This document shows positions 63,301 to 64,000 of a stretch of DNA of 64,000 bases, in pieces (the first letter of the stretch is position 1; each line of letters begins with the position of its first letter). The notes beneath the pieces are model-generated. The model was not told where the DNA came from, made no database searches, and saw only the letters and a list, made by a program, of their open reading frames with translations. A program made the translations under genes and the position numbers. The DNA is from Aquabacterium sp. CECT 9606 (GTDB lineage: Bacteria > Pseudomonadota > Gammaproteobacteria > Burkholderiales > Burkholderiaceae_C). The DNA lies in NCBI RefSeq assembly GCF_918741295.1, contig NZ_CAKKNB010000005.1:1-64000 (forward strand). Reading direction: 5' to 3'.

Positions 63301-64000
63301 GCTGGGCGTGCGCACCGAGGAATGGGTGTCGGTGAAGCAGAAGGTGGCCACGCAAGTGGTGGTGCTGGACACCGCTGGCCAGCCCAAGGCGGGCGTGAGC
63401 GTTAGTGTGCGCGCCGTCGCCCATCGCACCAACTCCACCCGCAAGCGCCTGGTGGGCGGCTTCTATGCCTATGACAATCAGAATGCCGATGAAGACCTGG
63501 GTCAGGTGTGCAGCGGCACCAGCGATGCGCGCGGCCTGGTGCTGTGCGAGGGCACGCTGAAGTCCGCTGGCGAGGTTGAACTGATCGCGCAAGCCAATGA
63601 CGCCGCCGGCAACACCGCGCGCTCGGCTGCCTCTGTTTGGGTAACGCGCCAGGGTGAACTGTGGTTCGGTGGCGAGAACCAGGATCGCATGGACGTGATC
63701 CCCGAGCAGCGCAGCTACGAGCCGGGCCAGACCGCGAAGTTCCAGGTGCGCAGCCCCTTCCGCCATGCCACGGCGCTGGTCGCCATCGAGCGCAACGGCA
63801 TCATCGAGACCCGCACGCTCGAACTCAACGGCAAGGACCCGACCATCTCTCTGGACGTGAAGGCCGAGTGGGGCCCTAATGTGTTCGTGTCCGTGCTGGC
63901 CGTGCGTGGCCGCGTGCACGAGGTGCCCTGGTACAGCTTCTTCACCTGGGGCTGGCGCTCGCCCACTGAATGGTGGAAGGCCTTCAATGACGATGGCCGC
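60398..64000 (+). CDS. Alpha-2-macroglobulin family protein (MagD/PA4489-like), partial
   Basis: The frame from the ATG at 60398 (AGAGGA upstream) is open for 1201 codons to the window end without a stop. A signal peptide (KALAWTALALTTGVLSAATV) lacks a lipobox. The first 250 residues are a mostly beta domain (RFGDPKLPSPFDLACLNS). MG-type domains follow, with GFHVVEVESAKLG and VTTLDKGKPVEAAQVQI, and an acidic linker (PEDEEDDNADRPD, about 490-503). These long bacterial A2M proteins sit in the periplasm and are thought to trap foreign peptidases. The thioester region, if any, lies outside the window. Confidence 0.88.
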   Translation, partial: MSQHWFRRSMPKALAWTALALTTGVLSAATVQTFSPQGEVAKVRQARATFTESMVRFGDPKLPSPFDLACLNSTPPAGSGRWVDDKTWVHDFTQDVPAGTKCSFKLKSGLKTLAGDAVQGPAAYDFSTGGPTIVRAYPVAGEGSRIEEEQVFALLLTGAATAASIERHGRCEVAGLGEQLPLKVVTGAVRDAILKAVDLLPQQARVATVQCARPLPNDARVQVVWARGIATPSGVPNSNDRTLDYAVRPPFSASFTCERTSSRADCLPIRPMRIEFSSPVPRKLAERIVLIAPDGQRKPEVEQQRGETKEQLLSVVRNGIRQFFYLFSRKKGEVGIDPSDSGVSAVEFKGPLPESADIRIELPADLRDDAGRVLSNASAFPLKTRTAEAPALAKFPAATFGILELNAEPMLPLTVRRIEGDLKVKGLATPGSAVRDLKLADDQAIIDWLAKVKRYNEGRLPRDEVQSELGIKLPPPVKKAKPARPAKRYGEAVPEDEEDDNADRPDVVQTRTVSLLNREADAKKLSLPSGDAKVDARPFEVIGIPMNQPGFHVVEVESAKLGQALLDRDAPMFVRTSVLVTNLGVHFKTSTNNSLVWVTTLDKGKPVEAAQVQISDCQGQVVWSGRTDKLGLAMVKKELPRLTWEYCQSGASRNENETGYFVSARKTDAHGRADMAFVWSTWNQGIEPWRFHVNTSWSDVPSPSIYHSVLDRTLLRAGQTVSMQHHARLEKLTGLGLVDPRELPPTLTIVHEGTGQEFSQALSWRGRHAESSFAIPEDAKLGVYNIQLVRDGQRVSTGSFRVEEFRLPVMTGRIIPPKAALIQPKDVSLGLQINYGNGGGAAGLPVRVSAQWRDANLESALRTERYPGFRFNPPREPRDPNAKSFFSEDYVDEGDEESSVYTPEERAKLVADKLPVTLDKNGAGNVLLPKLPATKVPREMLVQATYADPNGEVQTLSQTVPVWPAGLALGVRTEEWVSVKQKVATQVVVLDTAGQPKAGVSVSVRAVAHRTNSTRKRLVGGFYAYDNQNADEDLGQVCSGTSDARGLVLCEGTLKSAGEVELIAQANDAAGNTARSAASVWVTRQGELWFGGENQDRMDVIPEQRSYEPGQTAKFQVRSPFRHATALVAIERNGIIETRTLELNGKDPTISLDVKAEWGPNVFVSVLAVRGRVHEVPWYSFFTWGWRSPTEWWKAFNDDGR

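Noticed and set aside
61226..63919. Very long open frame (897 codons) on the minus strand
   Set aside because: It is the antisense shadow of the alpha-2-macroglobulin gene, whose plus-strand frame has clear signal peptide and domain sequence; the minus frame is His/Ala/Gln-rich nonsense.
1..64000. CRISPR arrays, rRNA genes or prophage structural genes
   Set aside because: No regularly spaced repeats, no rRNA sequence and no phage capsid, tail or integrase genes were seen.

Overview
The window looks like chromosomal DNA of a high-GC betaproteobacterium, order Burkholderiales and most likely Comamonadaceae-like. This is inferred from protein character and gene order: a cysI-DUF934-cysH-cysD-cysN-cobA sulfate assimilation run without cysJ, clpS-clpA, a Cds6-like L,D-transpeptidase locus with ppiA-ppiB-lpxH, and cysS-glycosylase-accA-tilS-lysC. 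No 16S rRNA is present, so genus cannot be fixed. The strand is gene-dense throughout, with one tRNA-Asn and one tRNA-Ser.

Region 1-4.5 kb is accessory and decayed. It holds the end of an IS3-family element, an AT-rich putative abortive-infection membrane protein, a phnA/yjdM gene between copies of a small unnamed gene family (one reduced to its start, one frameshifted, a third 1.5 kb away without its normal stop), a lone caspase-fold-like protein with a His/Cys pair, and a frameshifted HEVGHH metallopeptidase. Copies of a 13-bp palindromic repeat sit at both edges, the right one just past tRNA-Asn.

Region 4.7-15.4 kb reads leftwards: a TSUP permease broken by an in-frame stop, then sulfite reductase, DUF934, an Fe-S type APS reductase, ATP sulfurylase (CysDN) and siroheme methyltransferase, followed at short distance by ferredoxin FdxA, a ferredoxin-NADP reductase-like flavoprotein and a TonB-dependent receptor. 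I infer that the ferredoxin pair may feed electrons to the reductases, because no CysJ is seen.

Region 15.4-25.8 kb is mixed metabolism: patatin lipoprotein, DUF192 protein, isocitrate dehydrogenase, a TetR regulator divergent from FAH-family and metallo-beta-lactamase-fold genes with a palindromic operator candidate, a zinc alcohol dehydrogenase, a CcmI-like TPR protein and a diheme cytochrome. Region 25.8-34.2 kb is a copper-resistance block (small His-rich protein, TolC-like channel, multicopper oxidase, CopZ, CopA, CueR) with two divergent CueR-type promoters, followed by a chromate transporter.

Region 34.4-50.5 kb has an orphan two-partner secretion transporter with a small two-repeat cysteine protein, a cold-shock protein, clpSA, the envelope cluster (TPR, L,D-transpeptidase, two cyclophilins, LpxH) and the housekeeping run cysS to lysC ending at tRNA-Ser. 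Region 50.5-64 kb has a hybrid PAS histidine kinase, flavohemoglobin Hmp with its divergent NorR activator (sigma-54 promoter candidate plus three GT-N7-AC boxes), an EcsC protein, a LysR/GST pair and the first 1201 codons of a large alpha-2-macroglobulin-family protein that runs off the window.
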